Shown here: in pieces, positions 18,901 to 26,811 of the stretch
Position numbering within the stretch: the first letter of the stretch is position 1
Layout of the letters: each line of letters opens with the position of its first letter
Origin: Lentzea cavernae
Lineage (GTDB): Bacteria > Actinomycetota > Actinomycetes > Mycobacteriales > Pseudonocardiaceae
DNA length: 64,000 nt
NCBI RefSeq assembly: GCF_014653695.1
Contig: NZ_BNAR01000017.1
Span: 1 to 64,000, forward strand
Reading direction: 5' to 3'
Program-made: the position numbers and the translations under genes
Notes under the pieces: generated by a model
What the model was told of the DNA's origin: nothing
Database searches by the model: none
What the model saw: only the letters and a program-made list of their open reading frames with translations

Positions 18901-19194
18901 GGCCAAGATGACCATGATGAAGCCGACCAGCAGCAGGCCCACGACCTGGAACAGCAGCAGCGTCCACAGCGCCGCTCGCTTGTGCCTGCGCAGGGCGGCG
19001 CCGAGCACGAAGAACACCATGGCGATGAAGAGGTTGCCGTCGATGGGCAGGCCGAAGAAGTACCCGATGCCGTCCGCGACGTCGGTGAACCAGCTCTCCT
19101 CCGGCAGGATCACCCTGAGCAGGGACAGCACCCCGGCCAGCTGGACGATCGTCGCGATCGCCCCCGCGGTCTTCCACTTCCACGCCGGTGCCAC
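15952..19194 (-). CDS. lysX: Bifunctional lysylphosphatidylglycerol synthetase/lysyl-tRNA synthetase LysX
   Basis: About 1080 residues. The N-terminal 230 or so contain roughly seven membrane segments. An MprF-type DUF2156 lysyltransferase domain follows (residues about 240-560), then an OB-fold anticodon-binding domain and a class II lysyl-tRNA synthetase catalytic domain. Motif 2 is seen as FRNEGADATHNPEF and motif 3 as GLGMGVDRLLMM. This matches M. tuberculosis LysX, which charges tRNA with lysine and transfers it to phosphatidylglycerol, reducing negative surface charge and sensitivity to cationic peptides. I chose the GTG at 19194, preceded by GGGGG, because earlier starts would overlap the divergent hydrolase gene. 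Confidence 0.92.
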   Translation of the reverse strand: MAPAWKWKTAGAIATIVQLAGVLSLLRVILPEESWFTDVADGIGYFFGLPIDGNLFIAMVFFVLGAALRRHKRAALWTLLLFQVVGLLLVGFIMVILALAPEEVLDAGEEPHWAFLGIGATTSLLFVALLFVVREAFPARLARGAWRRALASFVLGMIALVLAGWALAEVFPGRLVAQTDKLAWAANQATGEVVRLGRLDIPEGPQWLSVVLGLGGALVAVRAMYLFFRGVRTQSMITPDQELDVRRLLAADGEPDSLGYFATRRDKSVVFAASGRAALTYRVIGGVTLASADPIGDEEHWPEAVLAWLAEARTYGWMPGVLGASERGAQVYSDAGLKALEIGDEAILDVRRFVLAGPERKGLRQAVSRVERAGYTTRVRRHSEIAPDEMASILDLAEAWRGAETERGFSMALGRLGDPGDGRCVMVEAYDASGALRGLLSFVPWGRRGVSLDLMRRDRAAENGLNEYMVAQLAAAAGHLGVQRISLNFAMFRAVFEEGEKIGAGPVLRAWRSVLSLASRFFQLESLYRSNAKYLPEWEPRFLCYQRSRSLPRVSIAAGVAEGFVPSLRSLRKRALQKTDVSHDFALKVAEIDAIRVEPKSVRRPEQVRVRIAKVERLLSQGVDPYPVGFARTDLLAGARERFGEEVSVTGRVVALREMGKLCFARIRDFSGEIQLMLTADALGEALTSWKSDVDLGDHVGVTGRVIKSDHGEISVLASSWTMTAKCLHPLPDKRKGFTDPEARVRQRYLDLVVNSDSAHLLKLRSDVIRSVREFLHSQEYLEVETPMLQAVHGGANARPFVTHINAYDMRMYLRIAPELYLKRLCVAGVDRVFELNRNFRNEGADATHNPEFTMLEAYQSYADYRVMLDLVRTLIQHAAREAFGSEVAHRPDGTFDLSGQWPVVPVYTAVSEALSAEITPDTSVADLRSLLSARGVEVNEDWDHGQLVQEAYDSFVEANTVGPTFYIDFPTSVSPLTRQHRADPRLAERWDLVAFGAEIGTAYSELTDPLEQRRRLEAQSLKAASGDVEAMELDEDFLRALEHGMPPTGGLGMGVDRLLMMLTGTSIRQTVLFPFVRPQ

Positions 19195-19215
19195 TTCAAC
19201 CCCCGAGGTCAGCCG

Positions 19216-20055
19216 ATGACCGCCATGATTCCGTCTTCCGCCGGGCGGGTGCACGTCGTGGCCTCCGGGCGTGTCGACGCGCCCGTCGTCGTGCTCAGCT
19301 CGGGCCTGGGCGGGGCGTGGTTCGACTGGGACCGGACCGTGCGGCTGCTCGAACCGCACGCTCGGGTGATCGTGTTCGACCGGCCGGGACTGGGGCTCAG
19401 CGGTCCCGCCCGGCGCGGCCCGTCACTGGCGCGCGAGGTGGCGGTGCTCGACGCGGTGCTGCGCGGCGTGCCCCGCGCGGTCCTGGTCGGACACTCGATG
19501 GCGTCGATGCACGTCGAGGCCTACGCGCGGCTGCGGCCGCACCGGGTCGACGGGGTGGTCCTGCTGGACCCGGACGCCGAGACGCCGGGCGCGGGAGCCC
19601 CGTTCGACGTGTCGGCGGTGCTCGCGCAGGGCGTGCGGGCGTTCGGCAGCCGCTGGCTCGGCGCCCGGATGACCCAGCGGTACGGGCACTCGTTCCGCAA
19701 CCTGCTGACCGCGGTCTCGACGCTGGGCGTCACCGATCCGGCGCCGTCCGACCTGGTCGAGCTCGTCTACCGGCGGCCCGGTGTCGGGCGGGCGGTGCTG
19801 TGGGAGCTCGCCTCCTACCCCGGTCAGGTGGCGACGTTGGAACGGCTGCGCGCACGGCGTCCCTTACCGCGTGTGCCGTGGCTCGTGCTCACGGCCGGGC
19901 GGAAGGTGTGGCCGGAGCACCGGTCGTTGGCCGCCCTCGTGCCGTGGGGACGCAACGTGCCGGTGCCCGGCAGCCGTCACATGATCCAGATGGACCGGCC
20001 GGACGCCGTGGTCATGGCCGTCCGGGAGGTGCTCAGGGGTCTGCCCGACCGCTGA
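19216..20055 (+). CDS. Alpha/beta-fold hydrolase
   Basis: A 279-residue soluble alpha/beta hydrolase. The oxyanion-side segment is LSSGLGGAWFDW, the nucleophile elbow is GHSMAS, the acid is probably in LLDPDAE or the later LVLTAG strand, and the catalytic His is in GSRHMIQMD. The substrate cannot be predicted. The start is 21 bp from the divergent lysX start, so the two genes share a control region. A GAGG lies 8 nt before the ATG at 19216; an alternative ATG is 9 bp later. The 3' end overlaps the VOC gene on the other strand by 23 bp. Confidence 0.8.
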   Translation: MTAMIPSSAGRVHVVASGRVDAPVVVLSSGLGGAWFDWDRTVRLLEPHARVIVFDRPGLGLSGPARRGPSLAREVAVLDAVLRGVPRAVLVGHSMASMHVEAYARLRPHRVDGVVLLDPDAETPGAGAPFDVSAVLAQGVRAFGSRWLGARMTQRYGHSFRNLLTAVSTLGVTDPAPSDLVELVYRRPGVGRAVLWELASYPGQVATLERLRARRPLPRVPWLVLTAGRKVWPEHRSLAALVPWGRNVPVPGSRHMIQMDRPDAVVMAVREVLRGLPDR

Positions 20056-20395
20056 GCAGGCAGAACTCGTTGCCCTCCGGGTCGGCGAGCGTGTGCCAGC
20101 TCACGTCCTCGCCCTGGCCGATGTCGGCGCGCGTGGCTCCGAGCGCGAGGAGGCGTTCCAGCTCCTCGTCCTGCGAGCGGTCGGTGGCCGTCACGTCGAT
20201 GTGCAGGCGGAGCTTCTGCAGCTTGCGGTCGGGGTTGCGCAGGAACAGCAGGGTCGTGCGCCTGTCCGGCGGGCCGATCTCCACCGACTCGTCGTCGCGG
20301 TCGAGCACCTCGTAACCCAGAACCTCTCCCCAGAAGGCCGCGAGGCGTTCGGGATCGGTGCAGTCGAGTACCAGTTCAGTGATTCGTGCTGCCAC
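20033..20395 (-). CDS. VOC (glyoxalase/bleomycin-resistance) family protein
   Basis: A 120-residue single-module vicinal oxygen chelate protein with the usual layout: ITELVLDCTDPERLAAFWGEVLGYEV at the N-terminus and DPEGNEFCLL near the C-terminus, where the last metal-binding acid usually lies. Members range from glyoxalases to antibiotic-sequestering proteins, so no substrate is assigned. It is transcribed away from panB, and its final 23 bp lie under the 3' end of the hydrolase gene. Confidence 0.8.
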   Translation of the reverse strand: MAARITELVLDCTDPERLAAFWGEVLGYEVLDRDDESVEIGPPDRRTTLLFLRNPDRKLQKLRLHIDVTATDRSQDEELERLLALGATRADIGQGEDVSWHTLADPEGNEFCLLSGRADP

Positions 20396-20520
20396 GCGTG
20401 TGACGGTAGCCGCATCTCTGTTCCGTTTCCCGTCAACGGTGCCACTCTGGCATTCGGCAACCGTGCACCAAGCGCCCGGGGACCCGCTGATGCGGGCCTC
20501 GAGGAAAGGACCGGTCGACG

Positions 20521-21375
20521 ATGACCACTGCCGAAGTTTCCGCGCCCTACGGCTCCGGAGCGGGCCAGAAGCCCCCGGCCAAGCGCGTTCGCGTCCACCA
20601 CCTGCGTGAGATGAAGGAACGCGGTGAGGCGTGGCCCATGCTCACCTCGTACGACACGTTCACCGCCTCGATCTTCGACGAGGCCGGCATCCCCGTCCTG
20701 CTGGTCGGCGACTCGGCGGCGAACACCGTCTACGGGCACGACTCCTCGCTGCCGGTCACGGTGGACGAGCTCGTCCCGCTGGTCCGCGCGGTGACGCGCT
20801 CGGTCAAGCGCTCCCTCGTCGTCGCCGACCTGCCGTTCGGCTCCTACCAGGTGTCGGTGGAGCAGGCCGTCGCGACGGCGGTCCGATTCATGAAGGAAGG
20901 CCAGGCGCACGCGGTCAAGCTGGAGGGCGGCGCCTACTTCGCACCGCACATCCGCGCGATCACGGCCGCGGGCATCCCCGTCATGGCGCACATCGGCTTC
21001 ACCCCGCAGTCCGAGCACCAGCTCGGCGGCTACCGCGTGCAGGGCCGTCACGACAACCACGACGTCGTCGTGCAGGACGCGCTGGCCGTACAGGAGGCGG
21101 GCGCGTTCGCGGTCGTGCTGGAGATGGTGACCGCCGAGGTCGCGAAGCAGATCACGCACGACCTCGTCATCCCGACCGTCGGCATCGGCGCCGGTCCCGA
21201 CACCGACGCCCAGGTGCTGGTGTGGCAGGACATGATGGGCCTCAACCGCGGCAAGGCGCCCCGGTTCGTCAAGCGCTACGCGGACATCGGCAACATCATG
21301 CTGGGCGCGGCCACCGAGTTCGCCAACGAGGTGCGCGGGCAGCAGTTCCCCGGACCCGAGCACACCTTCCACTGA
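20521..21375 (+). CDS. panB: 3-methyl-2-oxobutanoate hydroxymethyltransferase
   Basis: A 284-residue enzyme that transfers a hydroxymethyl group from 5,10-methylenetetrahydrofolate to ketoisovalerate, giving ketopantoate, the first committed step of pantothenate/CoA synthesis. The family signature segments are clear: LTSYDTFTA near residue 43, GDSAANTVYGHDSSLPVT, AVKLEGG with the metal-binding glutamate, and GIGAGPDTDAQVLVWQDMMG. In M. tuberculosis panB is also next to the Hip1-like genes. A GAGGAAAGGA ribosome site lies somewhat far (about 11 nt) from the ATG. The gene has an unusual antisense overlap with the run-on reading frame of the following gene. Confidence 0.95.
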   Translation: MTTAEVSAPYGSGAGQKPPAKRVRVHHLREMKERGEAWPMLTSYDTFTASIFDEAGIPVLLVGDSAANTVYGHDSSLPVTVDELVPLVRAVTRSVKRSLVVADLPFGSYQVSVEQAVATAVRFMKEGQAHAVKLEGGAYFAPHIRAITAAGIPVMAHIGFTPQSEHQLGGYRVQGRHDNHDVVVQDALAVQEAGAFAVVLEMVTAEVAKQITHDLVIPTVGIGAGPDTDAQVLVWQDMMGLNRGKAPRFVKRYADIGNIMLGAATEFANEVRGQQFPGPEHTFH

Positions 21376-21385
21376 TCGTCGTTGT

Positions 21386-22257
21386 CTAGCGGGTCCAGAC
21401 CTCCGGGTCCAGACCTCCGGGTCTGGGCCCGCCGGCACGATGCCGGTCGGGTTGATCTGGTGGTGCGTCACGTAGTAGTGGCGCTTGATGTGGTCCCAGT
21501 TCACCGTGTCGCCGAACTGCGCGTAGAGGCGCTTCGCGTACGCCCACAGGTTCGGCATCTCGGTGAGCTTGTTGCGGTTGCACTTGAAGTGGTTGTGGTA
21601 GACGGCGTCGAACCGGACCAGCGTGGTCCAGAGCCGGATGTCGGCCTCGGTCAACTGGTCGCCCACCAGGTGGGTGTTCGTCGCGAGGTGGGTCTCGATG
21701 CGGTCCAGTTCGGCGAACAGCGCGGTGTACGCCTCCTCGTAGGCCTCCTGTGACGTCGCGAAACCGGCCTTGTAGACGCCGTTGTTGACGTGGTGGAAGA
21801 TCGGCTCGATCCAGGCGTCGATCTCCTCGCGCAGGTGCTCCGGGTACAGCGTGCTCTCCGGGCGCCATTTCAGGCTGAGGTCCAGGGTGATCTGCGGGTA
21901 GTCGTTGGTGACGACCTGCTTCGTGGTCGTGTCGACCAGCGCCGGGACGGTCACGCGGCCCTCGTGGGCGGGATCCGCGTTGTCGTAGGCCTCCTGCAGG
22001 AAGTCGATGCCGAGGACCGGGTCGGTCTCCGCGAACCGCCAGCCCTTCTCGTCGCGGATCGGGTCGACGACGGCCAGCGAGATGGCGTCCTCGAGGCCCA
22101 GCAGCTTGTGGACGATCACCGCCCGGTGCGCCCACGGGCAGGCGAGGCTGACGACGAGCCGGTAGCGGCCGGGTTCGGGCTCCGGCCGCGCGGTGAAGCG
22201 GTTGGACTGCCGGACGAACGCGCCGGTGGTGGACGTCTCCTTCGTGAACTGCGCCAT
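21386..22257 (-). CDS. Glutathionyl-hydroquinone reductase-like protein with lost stop codon
   Basis: The first 280 or so residues are a complete Xi-class glutathione transferase (YqjG/ECM4 type): N-terminal catalytic motif ACPWAHRA, the segment TNDYPQITLDL, and the C-terminal helical domain with EADIRLWTTLVRFDAVYHNHFKCN. The family reduces glutathionyl-hydroquinones; in an actinomycete a mycothiol adduct is more likely. A 14-bp tandem duplication (21390-21417) shifts the frame just before the expected TAG at 21386-21388. As sequenced, translation continues antisense through panB to 20191, adding about 400 unrelated residues. With one repeat copy the protein would end at 285 residues. The start is the ATG at 22257, 18 bp from the divergent pip gene. 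Confidence 0.8.
21390..21417. repeat. 14-bp tandem duplication
   Basis: Two exact copies of CGGGTCCAGACCTC (21390-21403 and 21404-21417) are followed by a diverged partial third copy beginning CGGGTCTGG. The repeat sits at the 3' end of the hydroquinone-reductase-like gene and is out of frame by two bases, which removes its stop codon. Confidence 0.95.
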
Positions 22258-22275
22258 GTGTCCGACGATAGGCCC

Positions 22276-23217
22276 ATGTACCCCGAGATCGAGCCCCACG
22301 CGTCAGGCCACCTGGAGACCGGCGACGGCAACCTCGTGTACTGGGAGGAGTGCGGCAACCCGTCCGGCAAGCCCGTCGTCTTCCTGCACGGCGGCCCCGG
22401 CGGCGGCTGCTCGCCGTCGCACCGCCGCCTCTTCGACCCGTCCGCCTACCGGATCGTCCTGTTCGACCAGCGCGGCTGCGGGCGTTCGCTGCCGCACGCC
22501 TCCACGTCCGGTGACCTGTCGACGAACACGACCTGGCACCTCGTGGCGGACATGGAGCTGCTGCGGACGTCGCTGGGGATCGACCGCTGGCAGGTCTTCG
22601 GCGGTTCCTGGGGCTCGACCCTCGCGCTGGCGTACGCGCAGAAGCACCCGTCGCACGTGTCGGAACTGGTGCTGCGCGGGATCTTCACGCTGCGTTCGTC
22701 CGAAGTGGACTGGTACTACCGAGGCGGTGCGGCTCAGATCTTCCCGGACCTGTGGGAGCGGTTCATGGCGCCGCTGGACGGGCTCTCCGGTGATCCCGTC
22801 GAGCTGTACGCGAAGCTGCTGGCCTCCGAGGATCCTGCGGTGCACGGGCCGGCTGCGGTCGCGTGGAGCACGTGGGAGGGCGCGACCGTGACGTTGCTGC
22901 CCCGGCCCGAACTGGTCGCGGAGTTCGCCGTGCCGGAGTACGCGCTGGCGTTCGCGCGGATCGAGAACCACTACTTCGTGCACCGCGGCTGGTTCGAGGA
23001 GGGGCAGCTGATCCGGGACGCCCCGGTGCTGGCCGGCATCCCCGGCGTGATCGTGCAGGGCCGCTACGACATGGCGACGCCGGCGGTCTCGGCGTGGGAC
23101 CTGCACAAGGCGTGGCCGGGGTCGGAACTGGTGCTGGTGCCGGACGCCGGGCACGCGTACGACGAGCCCGGCGTTCTGGCCGCTCTGCTGGAGGCGACGG
23201 ACAGGTTCCGCGACTAA
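22276..23217 (+). CDS. pip: Proline iminopeptidase
   Basis: A 313-residue alpha/beta hydrolase that removes N-terminal proline from peptides in the cytoplasm. It has the family oxyanion motif HGGPGGGCSP, FDQRGCGRS, the nucleophile elbow GGSWGS and the late His in PDAGHAYDE. Length and motifs agree with peptidase family S33. Transcribed divergently from the reductase-like gene with an 18-bp gap. Its stop overlaps the stop of the convergent lectin gene. Confidence 0.92.
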   Translation: MYPEIEPHASGHLETGDGNLVYWEECGNPSGKPVVFLHGGPGGGCSPSHRRLFDPSAYRIVLFDQRGCGRSLPHASTSGDLSTNTTWHLVADMELLRTSLGIDRWQVFGGSWGSTLALAYAQKHPSHVSELVLRGIFTLRSSEVDWYYRGGAAQIFPDLWERFMAPLDGLSGDPVELYAKLLASEDPAVHGPAAVAWSTWEGATVTLLPRPELVAEFAVPEYALAFARIENHYFVHRGWFEEGQLIRDAPVLAGIPGVIVQGRYDMATPAVSAWDLHKAWPGSELVLVPDAGHAYDEPGVLAALLEATDRFRD

Positions 23218-23639
23218 CGGAGGCCGTTCCACTTGGCGCTGGCCGTGGTGCAGGCCGCGACCGTGACGGTCGCGGTCAGGCACTTGTTGGTGCCGACGTT
23301 GCGGAACTGGAAGGAGCTTCCCGACGCGACCCGGCGCCAGCGCTGGCCGGCGCTCGACGAGCAGGCCTGGGTCAGCACGTCACCGGCGGCGGTCGCGCCT
23401 AGACACTTGTCGGTCGCGATGTTGTGCGGCCAGTCGACACCGCCGCTGATCGGGACGATCCAGCGCTGCTGGTCGTCGATCTCGTTGCACGGCCTCAGGA
23501 CCACGTTGCCGCCGGTGTCGGCGAGGCAGCGGGTGCTGCCGGCGAGCTGGTAGACGACGACCGGCTCGGCGCTGGCCGGGACGGCGGTGAACGTGACGGT
23601 GGCGGCGGCTGTCGCGATGATCGCGGCTAGTTTCCCCAT
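23214..23639 (-). CDS. Secreted ricin-type beta-trefoil lectin domain protein
   Basis: A 141-residue protein that is almost entirely one beta-trefoil after a signal peptide cleaved near ASA-EP (residues 23-27). Three repeats each carry a QxW-like element (QQRW, GQRW, AKW) and a paired cysteine pattern (STRCLAD, TDKCLGA, TNKCLTA). Ricin-type modules usually bind sugars and are normally attached to a hydrolase; here the lectin stands alone. AGGA lies 9 nt before the ATG. The gene is short but intact. Confidence 0.8.
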   Translation of the reverse strand: MGKLAAIIATAAATVTFTAVPASAEPVVVYQLAGSTRCLADTGGNVVLRPCNEIDDQQRWIVPISGGVDWPHNIATDKCLGATAAGDVLTQACSSSAGQRWRRVASGSSFQFRNVGTNKCLTATVTVAACTTASAKWNGLR

Positions 23640-23661
23640 GGGCGAGAATCCTGGCAGCGCA

Positions 23662-23684
23662 CCGGGTTTCGCGAATCCACCCGG
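23662..23684 (-). terminator. Possible terminator after metal-receptor gene
   Basis: CCGGGT and ACCCGG arms (6 bp) flank an 11-nt loop immediately after the stop of the BtuF-like gene, next to a GGGTTG/CAACCC pair. There is no clear U tract, so this is weak. Confidence 0.35.
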
Positions 23685-23689
23685 GGTTG

Positions 23690-24451
23690 TCAACCCTGGC
23701 CGTAGTCGAGCGCTCTCTCCAGAGCAGGCTTTGCCTCCACGAGCGAAGGCCCGTACCAGGTGAGGTGCCTGCCGTTGACGAGCACGTACGGCAGGCCGGG
23801 GAAGCTCTCCGGGCCGTCGTCGTGCGTGAACACGTACGGTTCGTCGGGCAGGACCACCAGGTCGGGCCGCCGGCCGTTCAGCTCGTCGAGGCTCGGCCGC
23901 GGGTAGCGCTCGGCGTGGTCCGCGTAGACGTTCTCGATTCCGAGGCGCCGCAACACATCTGTGGCGAATGTGTCCCTGCCGACGACCACCCACGGGCGGC
24001 GCCAGACCGGGATGAGCGCGGTGAGCCCGGCCGGTTTCGTGTCGCGCCACAGCTCCCCGGCCTCGACGAGCCAGTCCGGTTCGAGGTCCCACGCGAGCGC
24101 GAAGAGCTTCCGCAGGGACTCGAGCGCCATCGGCACCGTCTTCGGCGCCTCGGTCACCCAGACGTTGATGCCGTTGGCGCGCAACCGGTCCACGTCCTCC
24201 GGGCGGTTCTCCTCGGAGTTCGCGATCACGAGGTCCGGGGTCAGCGCCTCGATCTTCGCGACGTCCGGGTACTTCGAGCCGCCGATCCGCTGGACGTCGA
24301 GATCGGCGGGGTGGGTGCAGTAGTCCGTCGCGCCCACCAGGGACGCGGGCACGCTCCGCGCGACGGCCTCGGTGATCGACGGCACCAGGCTGACCACGCG
24401 CCGGGGCTGGTCCAGCGGGACCGGCACACCGAGGTCGTCGGCGGGGAGCAT
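23690..24451 (-). CDS. BtuF/helical-backbone metal receptor-like protein
   Basis: A 253-residue protein of the periplasmic-binding-like fold used for vitamin B12 and metal-chelate receptors. It has VVSLVPSITEAV at the N-terminus, GATDYCTHP, the segment LTPDLVIANSEENRPEDVDRL, and a closing PYVLVNGRHLTWYGPSL. No signal peptide or lipobox is visible and no ABC transporter gene is nearby, so it is probably cytoplasmic and not a classical transport receptor. The ATG overlaps the stop of the upstream F420 oxidoreductase by one base (TGATG), implying translational coupling. Confidence 0.75.
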   Translation of the reverse strand: MLPADDLGVPVPLDQPRRVVSLVPSITEAVARSVPASLVGATDYCTHPADLDVQRIGGSKYPDVAKIEALTPDLVIANSEENRPEDVDRLRANGINVWVTEAPKTVPMALESLRKLFALAWDLEPDWLVEAGELWRDTKPAGLTALIPVWRRPWVVVGRDTFATDVLRRLGIENVYADHAERYPRPSLDELNGRRPDLVVLPDEPYVFTHDDGPESFPGLPYVLVNGRHLTWYGPSLVEAKPALERALDYGQG

Positions 24452-25116
24452 CAGACGCCCGTGATCTTCAGGCCGGCGTGGGTCTTGTAGCGGCGGTTGA
24501 CCGCGATCAGGTTGGCGGTGAACGCCTCGACCTGGTGGGCGTTGCGCAGCCGCCCGCCGTAGACGCCGCGGAAGCCCGGCACGAGCTCGGCCAGTTCCCG
24601 GACGGTGTCGGTGGCCTCGCGGTCGTCGCCCAGCACCAGGACGTCCATGTCCACTTCGGACACCGACAGGTCGGCCAGCAGGACCGCCGACACGTGGTGG
24701 AACGCGGCCGTGACGCGGGACTCGGGGAGCAGAACCTCGGCCTGCTGCGCCGCGCTGCCCTCGGTGACCGGCAGGGCGAACGGGCCCTGCTTGTCGAAGC
24801 CGAGCGGGTTCACGCAGTCGATGACGATCTTCCCGGCGAGCTGGTCGCGCAGGCTCGCCAGCAGGTCGCCGTGGCCGTCCCACGGAACCGCGACCAGCAC
24901 GATGTCCGAGTCGGCCGCGCAGTCGGCGTTGTCCGCGCCCCGGACGGTGCCGCCGGCGACGTCGGTGATCTCCTTCGCCGCCACCTCGGCCCGGTCGGCG
25001 CTGCGGGAGCCGATGACCACCTCGACGCCCGCCTTGGCCCAGCGGATGGCGAGGCCCTTGCCCTGGGCGCCGGTGCCGCCCAGGACGCCGACGGTGAGGT
25101 CACGAATGTCAGTCAT
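24451..25116 (-). CDS. npdG: F420H2:NADP+ oxidoreductase
   Basis: A 221-residue enzyme that moves hydride between NADPH and the deazaflavin cofactor F420. The N-terminal Rossmann motif is VGVLGGTGAQGKGLAIRWA, with VIGSRS supplying the NADP phosphate contact, and VAVPWDGH and DCVNPLGF following. Actinobacteria use F420 widely, so the assignment fits the lineage. It is the first gene of a two-gene unit with the metal-receptor-like gene. Confidence 0.88.
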   Translation of the reverse strand: MTDIRDLTVGVLGGTGAQGKGLAIRWAKAGVEVVIGSRSADRAEVAAKEITDVAGGTVRGADNADCAADSDIVLVAVPWDGHGDLLASLRDQLAGKIVIDCVNPLGFDKQGPFALPVTEGSAAQQAEVLLPESRVTAAFHHVSAVLLADLSVSEVDMDVLVLGDDREATDTVRELAELVPGFRGVYGGRLRNAHQVEAFTANLIAVNRRYKTHAGLKITGV

Positions 25117-25186
25117 CTGAGCATCTTCACACGGGCGGGTGGACGCGGGCCGCCGGACGTGACCTTGCGCTCGGCCGGGAAGCCGA

Positions 25187-26599
25187 TCAGTCCCTCGTGA
25201 ACCGCACCCGGCGCTGCACCGGGTCCGCCTCGGTCAGCCGCACGCGGATCCGCTCGCCCTCCGGCAGGCGCCTGCCCGCGCACTTGGCGAGGACCGGCGG
25301 GTCGGACACGAAGACCTCGGCCTCGTCGTCACCGGCCCGCAGCACCACGGCGTCGAACTCCTGGCCGACCCGCCCGGCCAGCACCCAGGCCTCGACCTGG
25401 TCCGTGGCCGCGCGGTCCACCTTGGAGGCCAGCGAGTCGGAGGAGCCCATCAGCGACGGCAGCTGCGGCAGGGCCTCGGCCAGCCACGCGGGCAGCTCCT
25501 CCCCCGCCGTCACGGCCAGGCAGACCTCGGTGGCGAAGCGGTCGACCAGGCGGCGCAGCGGCGCGGTGACGTGCGTGTACGGCGCCGCCACACCCGCGTG
25601 CGTGATGACCTCGGGGACGGAGCCGGAGAACGCCGAGTAGCCCGCGCCGCGCAGGAGGCGGGTGGCGTCGGTGAACAACGCCAGCGCCTCGGGGGTGGAG
25701 GCGTCCAGCCCCGCGAGGAACGCGCCGGGCGAGAGGTCGGCGGGCCACGGCACCCGCAGTGCGGCGGCGGACTTCCGCAACGACTCCACGGCGGCCTCGT
25801 CGGGGTTCGGCAGCGTGCGCAGGATGCCGACTTCGGCCTCCAGCATGATGGCGGCCGCCGCCATGCCGGTCATCAGCGAGATCTCGGCGTTCCACGAGTC
25901 GACGTCGGCGCGCGGACGGGTGACGAGCTTCCATCCCTGGCCGTCGGGTTCGATCTCCTGCTCGGGCAGCTGCAGTTCGATGGCGCCGCGCTCGCGGGCG
26001 TGGGCGCGGCGCAGCGGGCCGAACTCGGCCAGTGCCGCGACGGACGGGTGCGGGGTGCCGGCGTCGAAGGAGGCCTGGACGGTGGCGTAGTCGAACTGGG
26101 CCGTGGAACGGACCAGGGCCCGGCGCACCTCGACGTTCGACGGGATGCCGTCGGCGCCGCAGGTGAACGTCCACAGCACGGCGGGACGGGTCACACCGGG
26201 AAGGAGCGAGGCCGCGCCCTCGGAGAGCACGGTCGGGTGCAGCGGGACCTTGCCGTCGGGCAGGTAGATCGTCTGGCCCCGGCGGCGGACCTCGGTGTCC
26301 AGGGGGCTGCCGGGCGTGACGAACAGGCCCAGGTCGGCGATCGCGTAGTGCACCACGAAGCCGTCACCGGACTTCAGCACGCACAGCGCCTGGTCCAGGT
26401 CCTTGGCGCCGGGTGGGTCGATCGTCACCAGCGGCAGCGAGGTGAGGTCGGGGCGGTCTCCCGGGTCACGGGAGACCGCCTCCTCGGCTTCGGCGAGCAC
26501 GGCCGCGTCAAAAGACGACGCGAGGCCGAACTCGGTGCGGATGCCGTCGAACGAGAGGTCCGCACGGCCCGTGCGGATCACCAGGGAAGCCACCCGCAC
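25187..26599 (-). CDS. RNB-domain ribonuclease (RNase II/R family, short form)
   Basis: A 470-residue protein whose core is an RNB exoribonuclease domain. The active-site segment is IDPPGAKDLDQAL, followed by VHYAIADLGLFV and the classic LPDGKVPLHPTVLSEGAASLLPG. The fourth Asp of the E. coli pattern (DxDD) is Gln here, which from memory is common in actinobacterial members. No N-terminal cold-shock domains are present and only a small S1-like C-terminal strand set is seen, so it is much shorter than RNase R. The gene lies 17 bp after the type IV-like operon on the same strand and may share its transcript. Confidence 0.85.
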   Translation of the reverse strand: MRVASLVIRTGRADLSFDGIRTEFGLASSFDAAVLAEAEEAVSRDPGDRPDLTSLPLVTIDPPGAKDLDQALCVLKSGDGFVVHYAIADLGLFVTPGSPLDTEVRRRGQTIYLPDGKVPLHPTVLSEGAASLLPGVTRPAVLWTFTCGADGIPSNVEVRRALVRSTAQFDYATVQASFDAGTPHPSVAALAEFGPLRRAHARERGAIELQLPEQEIEPDGQGWKLVTRPRADVDSWNAEISLMTGMAAAAIMLEAEVGILRTLPNPDEAAVESLRKSAAALRVPWPADLSPGAFLAGLDASTPEALALFTDATRLLRGAGYSAFSGSVPEVITHAGVAAPYTHVTAPLRRLVDRFATEVCLAVTAGEELPAWLAEALPQLPSLMGSSDSLASKVDRAATDQVEAWVLAGRVGQEFDAVVLRAGDDEAEVFVSDPPVLAKCAGRRLPEGERIRVRLTEADPVQRRVRFTRD

Positions 26600-26616
26600 A
26601 GACTAAAGACCGCGGA

Positions 26617-26811
26617 TCAGCTCTCGTCCTCGCCGCGCCACTTCTTGTCGGACTCGTCGGCCGCCTTGGTCCGTTCCCTGGCGATCTCCAGGGAACGGGC
26701 CGCGGTGGCCTCGTCCGGGTACGGGCCCATCCGGTCCGGGCCCTTGCAGCCCTTGCCCTGCTCCACCGTCTGGTGGGTCAGGCAGAAGTACCACCCGCTG
26801 TTGTCACTCAT
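26617..26811 (-). CDS. Small hypothetical protein at end of type IV-like operon
   Basis: A 64-residue charged protein (MSDNSGWYFCLTHQ at the start) with two cysteines, a HQTVEQGKGCKGPDRMGPYP segment, and a charged helical tail. Its ATG overlaps the stop of the upstream gene in an ATGA tetranucleotide, so it is almost certainly translated with it. Not recognised as a named family. Its place in the operon suggests an accessory role in the secretion machine or a link to the following ribonuclease. Confidence 0.65.
   Translation of the reverse strand: MSDNSGWYFCLTHQTVEQGKGCKGPDRMGPYPDEATAARSLEIARERTKAADESDKKWRGEDES

Noticed and set aside
16360..19215. Long plus-strand open frame leading into the alpha/beta hydrolase
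   Set aside because: The part before 19216 is antisense to lysX and shows no family features. The real hydrolase starts at 19216 next to a GAGG site.
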